The translations under genes and the position numbers were made by a program. This document shows, piece after piece, positions 41,032-49,113 of a DNA stretch of 64,000 bases (position 1 is the stretch's first letter; every line of letters begins with the position of its first letter). Location of the stretch: contig CAWBVI010000002.1 in assembly GCA_963792205.1 (NCBI GenBank), positions 930,001-994,000 of the forward strand. Reading direction: 5' to 3'. Below the pieces are notes generated by a model. It did not search any database. It worked only from the letters and a program-made list of their open reading frames with translations, and was not told the DNA's origin. The DNA is from DATDAH01 sp963792205. Its GTDB lineage: Bacteria > Actinomycetota > Acidimicrobiia > Acidimicrobiales > DATDAH01.

Positions 41032-42303
41032 GTGGCCAAGTTCGGAGATGGGGGAGAGCTCCTGAAGTGCTCCTTCTGTGGGAAGTCCCAGAAGCAGGTC
41101 AAGAAGCTCATCGCCGGGCCCGGGGTCTACATCTGCGACGAGTGCATCGACCTCTGCAACGAGATCATCGAGGAGGAGCTGGCCGAGACCTCTGACGTCA
41201 GCTTCGACGAGCTCCCCAAGCCCCGGGAGATCTTCGAGTTCCTGAACGACTACATCGTCGGCCAGACCCACGCCAAGAAGATCCTCTCGGTCGCCGTCTA
41301 CAACCACTACAAGCGGATGCAGATGGGCGGCACCGACGGCGAGGTCGAGCTGGCCAAGTCGAACATCCTGCTCATCGGGCCGACGGGCTGCGGCAAGACG
41401 CTGCTGGCCCAGACGCTGGCCCGGATGCTCAACGTGCCGTTCGCCATCGCCGACGCCACCGCCCTGACCGAGGCCGGCTACGTGGGCGAGGACGTCGAGA
41501 ACATCCTGCTCAAGCTGATCCAGGCCGCGGACTACGACGTCAAGAAGGCCGAGACGGGGATCATCTACATCGACGAGATCGACAAGATCGCCCGCAAGAG
41601 CGAGAACCCGTCGATCACCCGCGACGTGTCGGGCGAGGGCGTCCAGCAGGCACTGCTCAAGATCCTGGAGGGCACGACCGCGTCGGTGCCGCCGCAGGGG
41701 GGCCGCAAGCACCCCCACCAGGAGTTCATCCAGATCGACACCACCAACATCCTGTTCGTGTGCGGCGGCGCCTTCGCCGGCCTCGAGCGGATCATCGAGT
41801 CCCGGGTGGGCCGCAAGGGCGTCGGCTTCGGCGCCGACATCCGCGGGGTGGACGAGAAGGACCTCGGTTCGATCTACGCCGACGTCCTGCCCGAGGACTT
41901 CTTGAAGTTCGGCCTCATCCCCGAGTTCGTGGGCCGGCTCCCGGTGGTCGGCGCGGTGTCGAACCTCGACGCCGAAGCGCTGATCGAGATCCTGGTCGAG
42001 CCCAAGAACGCGCTCACCCGCCAGTATCAGAAGCTGTTCGAGTTCGAGGACGTCGAGCTGGAGTTCACCGACGACGCCCTCGAGGCCGTCGCCGACCTCG
42101 CCCTGCTCCGTGGCACCGGGGCCCGTGGCCTGCGGGCCATCCTCGAAGAGGTCCTGCTCTCGCCCATGTACGACGTCCCCAGTCGGGGTGACGTGTCCAA
42201 GTGCGTCATCGACCGCGAGGTCGTCGAGGAGCGGGTCAACCCGACGCTGGTGCCGCGCTCCGAATCGAGCCGCCCGGCTCGGCCCCGTCGCGCCGCCTCG
42301 TGA
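41032..42303 (+). CDS. clpX: ATP-dependent Clp protease ATP-binding subunit ClpX
   Basis: 423-residue AAA+ unfoldase. The N-terminal zinc-binding domain has C13, C16, C35 and C38 (CSFC, CDEC). Walker A GPTGCGKT and Walker B IIYIDEIDKIA are intact, followed by the sensor regions and the ClpP-docking loop (GVGFGADI, IGF-type). Substrates should include ssrA-tagged peptides ending in ALAA as specified by the tmRNA in this window. GTG start after a weak purine-rich stretch (GGGGGATC). Last clearly conserved gene of the tig-clpP-clpX run. Confidence 0.96.
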   Translation: MAKFGDGGELLKCSFCGKSQKQVKKLIAGPGVYICDECIDLCNEIIEEELAETSDVSFDELPKPREIFEFLNDYIVGQTHAKKILSVAVYNHYKRMQMGGTDGEVELAKSNILLIGPTGCGKTLLAQTLARMLNVPFAIADATALTEAGYVGEDVENILLKLIQAADYDVKKAETGIIYIDEIDKIARKSENPSITRDVSGEGVQQALLKILEGTTASVPPQGGRKHPHQEFIQIDTTNILFVCGGAFAGLERIIESRVGRKGVGFGADIRGVDEKDLGSIYADVLPEDFLKFGLIPEFVGRLPVVGAVSNLDAEALIEILVEPKNALTRQYQKLFEFEDVELEFTDDALEAVADLALLRGTGARGLRAILEEVLLSPMYDVPSRGDVSKCVIDREVVEERVNPTLVPRSESSRPARPRRAAS

Positions 42304-42310
42304 GGATCGC

Positions 42311-42691
42311 GTGAACCGCCCCACGCGGGGTGCCCTCATCGGCGGCGCAGTCGGCGCGCTCGTCGCCGTCGCCCAGACCGTGCGGGCCGAGGACGACCCG
42401 CCGCAGGTCGTGGTCCTGCACGCCCTGCGCGGCGCCGCCCAGGGCGCCGTCGTCGGTGCCCTGGTGGGTTGGGTCCTCGACCTGACCGCCGAGCGTGACA
42501 CCTCCGGGTTGGCGGCGTACGGCGAGGCCGCCCGCGACGCGCTGACCGGGGCGAGGGAGACCGCCGAGCAGGCCTACGAGGCGGCCCGGCCGCGGATCGA
42601 GACCGCGGTGGAGGCGGCCCTCCCCGTGGTCGAGCAGGCCGCCGAGCTGGCCATCGACCTGGCCGAGGCGGCTCGGCGCCGAGCGGCGTGA
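42311..42691 (+). CDS. Small glycine-zipper membrane-associated protein, unknown
   Basis: 126 residues. Two hydrophobic Gly/Ala-rich segments (TRGALIGGAVGALVAVAQTV and GAAQGAVVGALVGWVLDL) look like glycine-zipper helices; the C-terminal 70 residues are one amphipathic Ala/Glu-rich helix. No family recognised. GTG 42311 lies 7 bases after the clpX stop, and the gene's stop overlaps the GTG of folC by four bases, so it belongs to the operon. It occupies the place where valS normally sits between clpX and folC in related genomes. Confidence 0.7.
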   Translation: MNRPTRGALIGGAVGALVAVAQTVRAEDDPPQVVVLHALRGAAQGAVVGALVGWVLDLTAERDTSGLAAYGEAARDALTGARETAEQAYEAARPRIETAVEAALPVVEQAAELAIDLAEAARRRAA

Positions 42692-43980
42692 ACGCCCGCC
42701 AGGCGCGTGCCTGGCTGGACTCCCACCTCGACCTGGAGACCGGCGCCACGCCCACCGCCGGCGTGGTCGACGACCTGTCGCTGGACCGGATGCGGTCGCT
42801 CGTCGCCGTCCTGGGTGACCCGCAGACGGCGTACCCGGTCATCCACCTGACCGGCACCAACGGGAAGGGCTCGACCGGCCGGATGGTGGAGGTGATCCTG
42901 CGGGGCCACGGCCTCGCGGCCGGCCTCTACACGAGCCCCCACCTGGAGTCGATCAACGAGCGCCTGGTCTGGGACGGCCGGCCGGTCGAGGACGACCAGC
43001 TGGCTGAGCTGCTGACCGACCTGGCGACGCTGGAGGAGCTGGTCGACGGCACCCCCACCTGGTTCGAGCTGGTCACCGCCGCCGCCTTCACCTGGTTCGC
43101 GCAGGTGGCCGTCGACGTCGCCGTGGTGGAGGTCGGCCTGCTCGGCCGCTACGACGCCACCAACGTGGCCGACGGGCTGGTCGCGGTCGTCACGAACGTC
43201 GGTCGTGACCACACCGACGGCCGAGAGGGCTGGCGACGGGCGATCGCCGAGGAGAAGGCGGGGATCGTGAAGTCGGGTTCGACGCTGGTCCTGGGTGAGG
43301 CCGATCCCGAGCTGCGGTCCGTGTTCGACTCTGCTGGTGCGGACCGGACCTGGGTGCGGGGCCGGGACTTCGCGACCGAGCGCAACCAGGCCGCGGTCGG
43401 CGGCCGGGTGGTCGACGTGCGCACGCCCTTCGGGCGGCTGGACGAGCTGTACGTGCCGGTCCACGGCGCCCACCAAGGGGAGAACCTCGCGCTGGCGGTC
43501 GTGGCGGCCGAGGCCTTCTTCGACCGGGCCGTCGACGCCGGCGTGGTGGGGGAGGCGCTGGCGTCGTTGTCGCTGCCGGGTCGCTTCGAGATCGTCGGCC
43601 GGGAACCGATCGTCGTGCTCGACGGCGCCCACAACCCCGACGGCGTCGCCGCCCTGACCACCACCCTGCAGGACGACTTCCCGCCGGTCCCGACGACCGT
43701 CGTCGTCCTGGGGATGCTCAGCGGCCGCGATCCGGAGGCCATGGTCGCGGCGCTGGAGCTCGGGCCGCGCGACGTCGTGCTGTGTGTGGCGCCGGACTCG
43801 CCTCGTGCGCTACCCGCGGCGTCCGTTGCTGCCGTCGTGCAGGCGATGGGTCTCGAGGCCGAGGCGGTCCCGGAGGTGGGCGAGGCCCTGGCGCGAGCCC
43901 GGTCGATCGCCAGCGACGACGACCGCATCCTGGTCACCGGGAGCTTGTACGTCGTCGGCGCGGCCCGCGCGGTGCTCTGA
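42688..43980 (+). CDS. folC: Folylpolyglutamate synthase / dihydrofolate synthase
   Basis: 430-residue Mur-ligase-like enzyme that adds glutamate to folates. P-loop HLTGTNGKGSTGRMVE near residue 57, LYTSPHLESINERL (omega loop/folate site), EVGLLGRYDATNV, TNVGRDHTD, IVKSG and the C-terminal VVLDGAHNPDGVAAL with GMLSGRDP are all present. Length is normal. GTG start overlaps the stop of the small upstream gene. In related genomes ndk follows directly; here a 1.6-kb block with a broken DUF222-HNH gene and a MaoC-like gene intervenes. Confidence 0.94.
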   Translation: MNARQARAWLDSHLDLETGATPTAGVVDDLSLDRMRSLVAVLGDPQTAYPVIHLTGTNGKGSTGRMVEVILRGHGLAAGLYTSPHLESINERLVWDGRPVEDDQLAELLTDLATLEELVDGTPTWFELVTAAAFTWFAQVAVDVAVVEVGLLGRYDATNVADGLVAVVTNVGRDHTDGREGWRRAIAEEKAGIVKSGSTLVLGEADPELRSVFDSAGADRTWVRGRDFATERNQAAVGGRVVDVRTPFGRLDELYVPVHGAHQGENLALAVVAAEAFFDRAVDAGVVGEALASLSLPGRFEIVGREPIVVLDGAHNPDGVAALTTTLQDDFPPVPTTVVVLGMLSGRDPEAMVAALELGPRDVVLCVAPDSPRALPAASVAAVVQAMGLEAEAVPEVGEALARARSIASDDDRILVTGSLYVVGAARAVL

Positions 43981-44255
43981 GCTCCTGACCGCAACCGATC
44001 GCACATAGGGGGTGCTTTGCTCGGTTGTCGAACTCATTACTGCTGTGCATACTGAGCCTTTGTTGTGGGTTCGGATATTGCCAATTCGGACTCCACGGAG
44101 TCACTTCAACCCAGCTGACACCTGATCACGCCCTCAAATGAGAAATCTCGGAATTCCTTCACCCGGATCGGCCGATTTGGGTCTTGGCTGTCACACCCCC
44201 TCAGTAGGTTGATGGCGAACATCAGTTGTCGCCGATCCTGAGGGAGGTGCCCGAC
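43981..44255. other. Intergenic segment, lower GC, no gene seen
   Basis: 275 bp between folC and the DUF222-HNH gene, clearly richer in A and T than the flanks. It holds one tight inverted repeat GACTCC-AC-GGAGTC (about 44090-44103) without a T-run, and ends in the strong Shine-Dalgarno AGGGAGG (44241-44247) of the next gene. I see no reading frame with coding character. The composition fits DNA that came with the HNH gene. Confidence 0.5.
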
Positions 44256-45573
44256 ATGACCAGCGAGTTGGTCGATCTGGAGCACGCCCTGGACCTGGCC
44301 AACAAGGTCACCTTCGCCGGCGCGCCGTCCGCGACCAAGGCCGAGGCGCTGGCCGTCTACAACCGGCTGCAGAACAAGCTCGACGCCTTCGGGGTCCACG
44401 TGCTGACCGCGTTCGAGGCCACCCAGGAGCATCGGGCCGAGGGCCACACCTCGCCCATCGAGTGGCAGAAGCACCACTGCCGGGTCAAGGGCCCGGATGC
44501 CTCCCGGCGGCGCCGCACGGCCCGGCACCTCAAGTCCCTCCCGCTCGTCGAGGAAGCCCTGGTGGCGGGATCGATCAGCGTGGAGCACGTCGAGGTGCTG
44601 GCTCGGGCCCAGCAGGTGGTGGGCGAGGAGATCTTCGGTCTCCTCGAGGGGCCGCTGCTGGACGCGGCGATCGAGTCCCGGTTCTGCGACTTCCTGCACA
44701 CCGTCGAGTACGCCGTGACCCGGGCCAAGCCCTGGGACGCCGAAGAACGCGCTTCCCGTCAGCTCGAGGACCGGTACGCCAGCTCATCTCGGACCTTTGG
44801 CGGCGCCGGCAAGGTCGATGCCGGCATCGAGGCCGTGGGCTTCACCATCTGGCAAGCCGAGCTCGAACGGCTCGTCAAGCACCTCCTGGAGGCCGACCGG
44901 GCCGAAGCCCGCGACGGCCTCGGCCGCGACCCGGTGGCCTCGGAGCTGCGGCGCACCGCCCGGCAGCGTCGCGCTGACGCCATGGTGTTGATGGCCGAGC
45001 GCTCCGCCGCCTTCGCCGGCGAGCTCAGGCCCTCCAGCTTCTGTGTCACGGTGCACGGCGACGCCGTGCTGGTGGCCTGCATCATCGCCGCCCTGCCTGC
45101 GCCAAGCCCTGGCTGACCAGGACCACGACCTGGACCAGGCCCTCGATGAGATCGAGCTGGGCGCCGACAGCCTGCATGAGCTCGATGACGGCACCGTCAT
45201 CACCATCAACACCATCGTGCTGGCCCTGCTCACCGGCACGGTGAGCGGGATCCTCTATGACCCCGACGGCGAGGTCATCCGCCTGGGCAAGCAATGCCGG
45301 CTGTTCAACCGGGCCCAAGCCCGAGCCCTACGGGCCAAATACCGCAGGTGCGCCCACCCCTACGGCTGTGACCGCAGCCACCCGTTCCTGCAATCCGACC
45401 ACATCGTCGAACACGCCGACGGCGGCCCCACCGACCTCACCAACGGCCAAGGCCTCGACGGCGGCCACAACATCTGGAAGACCAACCACAAACACGACCC
45501 CCCACCCCCCAACCCCGACCGCAACCAACGAAGACTCCCGCCCCACGTGGGGCCGCCACCGCCAACCCGATGA
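44256..45573 (+). pseudogene. DUF222 / 13E12-type HNH endonuclease gene, frameshifted
   Basis: The start (ATG 44256, Shine-Dalgarno AGGGAGG 8 bases upstream) begins a DUF222 protein: DLEHALDLANKVTF, RRRTARHLKSLPLVEEALVAGSISVEHVEVLA, VAACII. That frame ends at 45116. The remaining family sequence lies in the next frame from about 45100 (ALADQDHDLDQALDEIELG, LYDPDGEVIRLGKQCRLFN) with the HNH core CAHPYGCDRSHPFLQSDHIVEHADGG and GGHNIWK, to the stop at 45573. A one-base gain or two-base loss near 45085-45110 separates the halves. Such genes are multicopy, fast-evolving elements in actinobacteria. The HNH residues are intact, so the break is recent or a sequencing error. Confidence 0.83.
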
Positions 45574-45610
45574 ACGGCCAGACGGTGGACCGATGACGGC
45601 CCCGGGACGA

Positions 45611-46063
45611 TCAGTGGGCGTCGACGGGGCGGCAGTGGATGAGGGCGGTGTTCTCGTAGGAGAACACGGGCTCGTCGCGCTGGTTGTAGAGGGTGGTGCG
45701 GAAGGTGACGATGCCGACGCCGGCGCGGCTGTTCGACAGGCGGCGGTCGATGACCTCGCCGGAGTGGCGCACCTCGTCGCCGGGGCGGACGGGAGCGTGG
45801 TTGACGAAGTTGCTCATCCCGAGCGACGAGATGGCCGCAGTCGCGCCGCTACCCGTGACGCCGAGATGCACCACGATGGCGAAGAGGTGCACGGTGGAGG
45901 CGACCAACCCACCGAACACCGAAGCGGCTGCGGCCTCGGGATCGGTGTGAAACGGCTGGGGGTCCCACCGCCGACCCATCTCGAGGATCTCCTCCTCCGT
46001 GACCAGGTACGCGCGCTCGGGTGGCCAGATCGCTCCCACTTCGAGGTCTTCGTAGTACCGCAC
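45611..46063 (-). CDS. MaoC-like (R-specific enoyl-CoA hydratase fold) dehydratase
   Basis: 150-residue single hot-dog hydratase. The catalytic hydratase-2 motif is WDPQPFHTDPEAA (Asp and His); VNHAPVRPGDEVRHSGEVIDRR and TTLYNQRDEPVFSYENTALI are the remaining conserved strands. The substrate is probably an enoyl-CoA or related thioester. GTG 46063 gives the family start RYYEDLEVG and has TACGGT 9 bases upstream; the frame is open further up but would run into ndk. Divergent from ndk. Confidence 0.83.
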   Translation of the reverse strand: MRYYEDLEVGAIWPPERAYLVTEEEILEMGRRWDPQPFHTDPEAAAASVFGGLVASTVHLFAIVVHLGVTGSGATAAISSLGMSNFVNHAPVRPGDEVRHSGEVIDRRLSNSRAGVGIVTFRTTLYNQRDEPVFSYENTALIHCRPVDAH

Positions 46064-46072
46064 GGGACCCGG

Positions 46073-46090
46073 ACCGTAGGCGGTTACCCT
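46073..46090. promoter_or_regulatory. Back-to-back divergent minus-10 hexamers for the MaoC gene and ndk
   Basis: TACGGT on the minus strand (46078-46073) is 9 bases before GTG 46063. TACCCT on the plus strand (46085-46090) is 10 bases before ATG 46101. Both genes lack a Shine-Dalgarno. The 37-bp gap can hold little else, so the two promoters compete for the same DNA. Confidence 0.45.
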
Positions 46091-46100
46091 CGCTCGCCTC

Positions 46101-46508
46101 ATGAACAGGACGCTTGTCATCGCCAAGCCGGACGCCGTGGAGCGCGGCCTCGCCGGCGAGATCATCGGCCGCTTCGAGCGCAAGGGCCTCAAGCTGGTGG
46201 CCGCCGAGTTGCGGCAGGTCGACGTCGAGACGGCGGCCAAGCACTACGCCGAGCACGAGGGCAAGCCCTTCTACGACGAGCTGATCTCGTTCATCACCCG
46301 CTCGCCGGCGCTGGCCTTCGTCGTCGAGGGTCCGGACGACACCTGGCAGATCGTGCGCACGATGATCGGCGCGACCAACTCGGCCGAGGCGGCGCCGGGG
46401 ACGATCCGCGGGGACCTCTCGCCGTCGTTCACCGAGAACCTGGTGCACGGCTCGGACTCGGCCGCATCGGCCGAGCGGGAGATCGGGATCTGGTTCCCCG
46501 ACCTGTGA
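46101..46508 (+). CDS. ndk: Nucleoside diphosphate kinase
   Basis: 135-residue NDP kinase that balances NTP and dNTP pools by a phosphohistidine intermediate. MNRTLVIAKPDAVERGLAGEII starts the fold, the Kpn-loop region and R88-type IVRTMIGATNSAEAAPGTIRGDL bind nucleotide, and H116 in NLVHGSDS is the phosphorylated histidine. Full length. TACCCT lies 10 bases before ATG. mreB follows after 154 bp with its own promoter, the same order as in Streptomyces. Confidence 0.96.
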   Translation: MNRTLVIAKPDAVERGLAGEIIGRFERKGLKLVAAELRQVDVETAAKHYAEHEGKPFYDELISFITRSPALAFVVEGPDDTWQIVRTMIGATNSAEAAPGTIRGDLSPSFTENLVHGSDSAASAEREIGIWFPDL

Positions 46509-46611
46509 CAAGGGTCGCTACCGAGCGCGTTCGCCCCCACGTTGCAAAATCGTTACAATCCCGCCCGGCGAGTGGAGTGGGGAAACCCGATATGGCCTGG
46601 TCCTTTGACCT

Positions 46612-46617
46612 AGGCTC
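46612..46617 (+). promoter_or_regulatory. Candidate minus-10 TAGGCT upstream of mreB
   Basis: TAGGCT lies 45 bases before the mreB ATG 46663, in a 154-bp gap. Unlike the leaderless genes, mreB has a real Shine-Dalgarno (GAGGA, 46653-46657), which fits a leader of about 40 bases from this promoter. No convincing minus-35 is seen. Confidence 0.4.
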
Positions 46618-46662
46618 TGTCCCGCGGCACTGCGCTGATCGTCCGCAACCGTGAGGACCGCG

Positions 46663-47700
46663 ATGTCCGAGAGCATGCTGACCACGGTCATGGGCCGGGA
46701 CATGGCCGTTGACCTGGGCACTGCGAACACCCTCGTGTACGTGCGCGGCCGGGGGATCGTCCTCAACGAGCCCTCCGTGGTGGCCATCAACACCAAGGAC
46801 GGCCGCCCCCTCGCGGTCGGGTCCGAGGCCAAGCGGATGATCGGGCGCACCCCCGCCCACATCCAGGCCATCCGCCCGTTGGCCGACGGGGTCATCGCCG
46901 ACTTCGACATCTGCGAGAAGATGCTCCGCTACTTCATCCACAAGGTGCACCAGCGCCGGTGGGTGAAGCCCCGGATGGTCATCTGCGTGCCCTCCGGGAT
47001 CACCGGGGTCGAGCAGCGAGCCGTGCAGGAGGCCGCCGAGTTCGCCGGCGCCCGCAAGCCGGCCTACATCATCGAGGAGCCAATGGCCGCGGCCATCGGC
47101 TCCGGCCTGCCGGTGCAGGACCCGACCGGCAACATGATCGTCGACATCGGTGGGGGGACGACCGAGGTCGCCGTCATCTCCCTCGGGGGCATCGTGGCCG
47201 CCCACTCGTCCCGCGTCGGCGGCGATGAGCTGGACGAGGCCATCGGCGCCTACATGAAGAAGGAGTACAGCCTGGTCCTGGGCGAGCGCACCTGCGAGGA
47301 GGTCAAGATCGCCCTCGGGTCGGCGTGGCCCCTCAAGGAGGAGCTGGAGGCCGAGATCCGGGGTCGTGACCTCGTGAGCGGCCTGCCCAAGACCGTCACC
47401 GTCTCCACGGGCGATCTCCGCGAGGGGCTCGAGGAGCCAGTGGCGTCCATCATCGACGCGGTCAAGTCCACCCTGGACAAGACCCCGCCGGAGCTGGCCG
47501 CCGACGTGATGGAGAAGGGGATCATGCTGGCCGGGGGCGGGGCCCTGTTGAACGGGTTCCCCCAGCGTCTGGCCCACGAGACCGGCATGCCCGTCCGGGT
47601 AGCCGACAACCCGCTCTTCGCCGTGGCGTTGGGGTCGGGTCAGTCGCTCGAGGAGTTCGAGGCACTCAAGGGGGTCCTCTTCTCGTCGAACCGCCTGTAG
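46663..47700 (+). CDS. mreB: Rod-shape-determining protein MreB
   Basis: 345-residue bacterial actin that guides lateral wall synthesis on the inner membrane face. Phosphate loop 1 DMAVDLGTANTLVYV, VCVPSGITGVEQRAV, phosphate loop 2 MIVDIGGGTTEVAV, and the adenosine loop IMLAGGGALLNGFPQRL are intact. Start ATG 46663 has GAGGA 5 bases upstream; GTG 46651 is in frame but overlaps that site. Head of the mreB-mreC-mreD-mrdA-rodA elongasome operon. Presence of the whole set implies a rod-shaped or sporulating-type cell. Confidence 0.96.
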   Translation: MSESMLTTVMGRDMAVDLGTANTLVYVRGRGIVLNEPSVVAINTKDGRPLAVGSEAKRMIGRTPAHIQAIRPLADGVIADFDICEKMLRYFIHKVHQRRWVKPRMVICVPSGITGVEQRAVQEAAEFAGARKPAYIIEEPMAAAIGSGLPVQDPTGNMIVDIGGGTTEVAVISLGGIVAAHSSRVGGDELDEAIGAYMKKEYSLVLGERTCEEVKIALGSAWPLKEELEAEIRGRDLVSGLPKTVTVSTGDLREGLEEPVASIIDAVKSTLDKTPPELAADVMEKGIMLAGGGALLNGFPQRLAHETGMPVRVADNPLFAVALGSGQSLEEFEALKGVLFSSNRL

Positions 47701-47715
47701 CGGTTCCCCCTCGCC

Positions 47716-48522
47716 GTGTTGTCCCGAGGTTCGGGCCAGTCCCGATTCACCGTGGCCGTGCTCGTGGTCATCTCGATCACCGTCCTGGCCGTCGACCTGC
47801 TCGGCGTCGGGCCCGGCGGGATCGTCCGCGGTGCGGTCGGCGGCGTGCTCAGCCCGGTGCGGGCGGCCGGGGACGCCATCTTCGACCGCGACGAGAGCGC
47901 GGAGCTGGAGCGACTGCGTGACCGCGTGGACGAGCTCGAGGGCGAGGAGGCCGCGCTCGCCAACTACCAGGCCGAGGTCGCCCGGCTGCGCGAACAGCTC
48001 GGGCTGACCCCACCCGAGGACATCCGGGCGGTGGCCGCCAACGTCATCAGCGACGAGGTGTCCAACTTCGACCGGACCATCGAGATCGACCGCGGGGCCG
48101 ACGCGGGCATCGAGGTGAACATGCCGGTGGTCACGCGCTCGGGCCTGGTCGGCGTCATCGACAGCGTCACCTTCACCAGCGCCCGGGTCCGCCCCATCTC
48201 CGACGAGGACCTCAACGTCGGTGTGCTCCACGCCGAGAGCGGCAACGTCGCGTTCGCCCACGGGCAGGGCGAAGGCGAACCGCTGATCATCGAGAACGCG
48301 TTCGAGGCCGGGATCGAGGTGACCGACGGCGATGTCTTCGTCACCTCCGGGCTGGACGGCAGCAACTTCCCGAGCAGCATCAACGTCGGCCGGGCCATCG
48401 CCGTCCGTCCGGCCGACAACCCCCTCGAGCAGGAAGTGATCGTCGACCCGCTCGCCGACCTCGACCGGCTGACCCACGTGGCCGTCCTCCTCTACACGCC
48501 CGCCCCGGTGGCGCAGGGATGA
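47716..48522 (+). CDS. mreC: Rod-shape-determining protein MreC
   Basis: 268-residue bitopic membrane protein that links MreB to PBP2 outside. One N-terminal helix (about residues 12-30, FTVAVLVVISITVLAVDLL), a coiled coil (about 55-95, ELERLRDRVDELEGEEAAL), then two beta-barrel lobes: VISDEVSNFDRTIEIDRGADAGIEVNMPVVTRSGLVGVI and VFVTSGLDGSNFPSSINVGRA. GTG 47716 chosen, 15 bp after mreB; TTG 47719 is the alternative. Its stop overlaps the mreD ATG (ATGA). Confidence 0.93.
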   Translation: MLSRGSGQSRFTVAVLVVISITVLAVDLLGVGPGGIVRGAVGGVLSPVRAAGDAIFDRDESAELERLRDRVDELEGEEAALANYQAEVARLREQLGLTPPEDIRAVAANVISDEVSNFDRTIEIDRGADAGIEVNMPVVTRSGLVGVIDSVTFTSARVRPISDEDLNVGVLHAESGNVAFAHGQGEGEPLIIENAFEAGIEVTDGDVFVTSGLDGSNFPSSINVGRAIAVRPADNPLEQEVIVDPLADLDRLTHVAVLLYTPAPVAQG

Positions 48523-49091
48523 CCACCGTTCGCACCGCGATCGTGCTGGCCGGCGCCCTCGTGCTGCAGGTCGCCGTGGCCCCCTGGCTGACCATCGCCG
48601 GGGTCCAGGTCGACCTCCTGCTGCTCGTGGCCCTGGCCGCCGGGTTGGCCGGGGGACCGGAGCGGGGCGCACGGGTGGGCTTCGTCGCCGGCCTCCTCTG
48701 GGACCTGACCCTCGACACCCCGCTCGGCCTGTCGGCCCTCACGTACTGCCTGGCGGGCTACTTCGTCGGCACGGCCCAGCGCTCGGTGGTCGGGCCGACC
48801 TGGTGGGCACCCATCCCGAGCGCGGGCCTCGGTGCGGCTGCCGCGGTGCTCTTCTACGCGACGCTCGGCGTGGCCTTCGGCCACACGGAGTGGATGGAGG
48901 GTCACACCCTGGTCATCGCCCTCGTCGTCGGGTTCACGGCCGCGCTGCTGGTGCTGCCCGCGATCCGTATCCTGTTGTGGACCGAGGGCGAGCCACTCGG
49001 CGTGCGACTGCCCTCGCGGCCGTTCCGCCGGCGGCGCTCCGCCTCCGGGCGCGGGCGGCGCAGGCCCTTGACCGCCGGACGCCGCCGATGA
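48519..49091 (+). CDS. mreD: Rod-shape-determining protein MreD
   Basis: 190-residue polytopic membrane protein with about five helices (residues 5-160), e.g. AIVLAGALVLQVAVAPWL and VDLLLLVALAAGLAGGPERGARVGFVAGLLWDLTLDTPLGLSALTYCLAGYF, the last being the conserved MreD block. The C-terminal 35 residues are strongly basic (RRRRSASGRGRRRPL) and cytosolic. ATG overlaps the mreC stop. mrdA begins 22 bp downstream after a GAGG Shine-Dalgarno. Confidence 0.9.
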   Translation: MTTVRTAIVLAGALVLQVAVAPWLTIAGVQVDLLLLVALAAGLAGGPERGARVGFVAGLLWDLTLDTPLGLSALTYCLAGYFVGTAQRSVVGPTWWAPIPSAGLGAAAAVLFYATLGVAFGHTEWMEGHTLVIALVVGFTAALLVLPAIRILLWTEGEPLGVRLPSRPFRRRRSASGRGRRRPLTAGRRR

Positions 49092-49113
49092 CCCCCGAGC
49101 TGAGGAACCAACG

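Noticed and set aside
44090..44103. Inverted repeat GACTCC-AC-GGAGTC after folC as a terminator
   Set aside because: The stem is short, the loop too tight and no T-run follows; mentioned only in the intergenic entry.
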